A DNA stretch of 5,997 nucleotides, from NCBI GenBank assembly GCA_003646525.1, contig QMKU01000092.1:1-5997 (forward strand), written 5' to 3'. This DNA comes from Campylobacterota bacterium. Its GTDB lineage: Bacteria > Campylobacterota > Campylobacteria > Campylobacterales > Sulfurovaceae. The position numbers were made by a program, and so were the translations under genes. Below are positions 5,691 to 5,997 of the stretch, piece after piece (within the stretch, counting starts at the first letter, position 1; the number at the start of each line of letters is the position of its first letter). The notes beneath the pieces are model-generated. The model was not told the DNA's origin, searched no databases, and was given only the letters and a program-made list of their open reading frames with translations.

Positions 5691-5997
5691 CTACTTTTTA
5701 TATCCATGGTAAGGTCGTGAATAAGGTCCGACATAGGATTCTGAGTCATAGTCATAACCAAAAGGTACATAGGCATAAGGCAGTTGAACATAGTTGAAAA
5801 ATTTGCTAGTTTTTGTCCATCCCATTGAAGCGAATACTTCTGAGACATTGATACCAATGCCTACATAGGCTGTTCGCTCTTTTTGATCATAGATATCATC
5901 GTGTTTGTATCCTCTCGAATAGTATCCAACTTGCAACTCTCCATATTTCATAAAATTGGATTCCATAGATTCAAAGCCACTAAATTTCAGTGCAAGA
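5691..5997 (-). CDS. C-terminal part of a hypothetical envelope protein, DUF2279 (YfiM)-like, cut by window edge
   Basis: The frame is open from the right edge to a TAG at 5691-5693, giving 101 visible residues. An in-frame ATG at 5966 exists, but the coding pattern continues upstream (LALKFSGFES), so the gene almost certainly starts outside the window. The block KYGELQVGYYSRGY followed by YVGIGINVSEVF has the short alternating polar and aromatic strands that I associate with DUF2279 proteins (E. coli YfiM), predicted periplasmic or outer-membrane-associated proteins of unknown function. This match is from memory and not secure. The last 30 residues are strikingly rich in Tyr, Gly and Pro (VPFGYDYDSESYVGPYSRPY). 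The gene converges on mltB and ends 7 bases before the REPIN-like hairpin. That it codes is likely from the long open frame; no function can be given. Confidence 0.65.
   Translation of the reverse strand, partial: LALKFSGFESMESNFMKYGELQVGYYSRGYKHDDIYDQKERTAYVGIGINVSEVFASMGWTKTSKFFNYVQLPYAYVPFGYDYDSESYVGPYSRPYHGYKK

Noticed and set aside
5660..5857. 65-residue minus-strand frame starting inside the right-edge gene and ending in a repeat
   Set aside because: It is an alternate frame of the DUF2279-like gene, which has the longer and edge-open frame with better amino-acid patterning.

Overview
The window looks like chromosomal core-genome DNA from a member of the Campylobacterota (Epsilonproteobacteria). 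The basis is moderately AT-rich sequence, the glmU-coaBC-uppS gene order that I recall from Campylobacter-type genomes, a 429-residue GlmU, and a coaBC with an insert that I associate with this group. The exact genus cannot be told from the sequence; a free-living, Sulfurovum- or Sulfurimonas-like organism is a guess.

Left half (1-3248, minus strand): a tight three-gene operon read right to left as glmU, coaBC, uppS. glmU makes UDP-GlcNAc, the precursor of peptidoglycan and lipopolysaccharide. coaBC performs two consecutive steps of coenzyme A synthesis. uppS makes the C55 lipid carrier on which cell-wall units are built. The gap between glmU and coaBC is 13 bases, and coaBC and uppS overlap in an ATGA. 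uppS is cut by the left edge, with only its last few residues missing.

Middle (3249-4435): a 74-base divergent intergenic region with overlapping -10-like elements on the two strands, then trmA on the plus strand, a tRNA m5U54 methyltransferase. It starts at TTG and carries four cysteines laid out like the iron-sulfur site of RlmD-type methyltransferases, which E. coli TrmA lacks.

Right part (4436-5997): a periplasmic MltB-type lytic transglycosylase on the plus strand, then a 129-base convergent intergenic region with three copies of a 21-base palindromic repeat. Two copies form an inverted pair (REPIN-like), and the third supplies the stop codon and last codons of mltB. At the right edge is the 3' part of a minus-strand gene that resembles DUF2279 (YfiM-like) envelope proteins.

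Most genes serve the cell envelope (GlmU, UppS, MltB and probably the right-edge protein), with CoaBC and TrmA as housekeeping enzymes. I found no new defence, mobile or biosynthetic system. The most interesting points are the REPIN-like repeats and their invasion of the mltB 3' end, and the RlmD-like cysteine set in TrmA. No tRNA, rRNA, CRISPR array or insertion sequence is visible.
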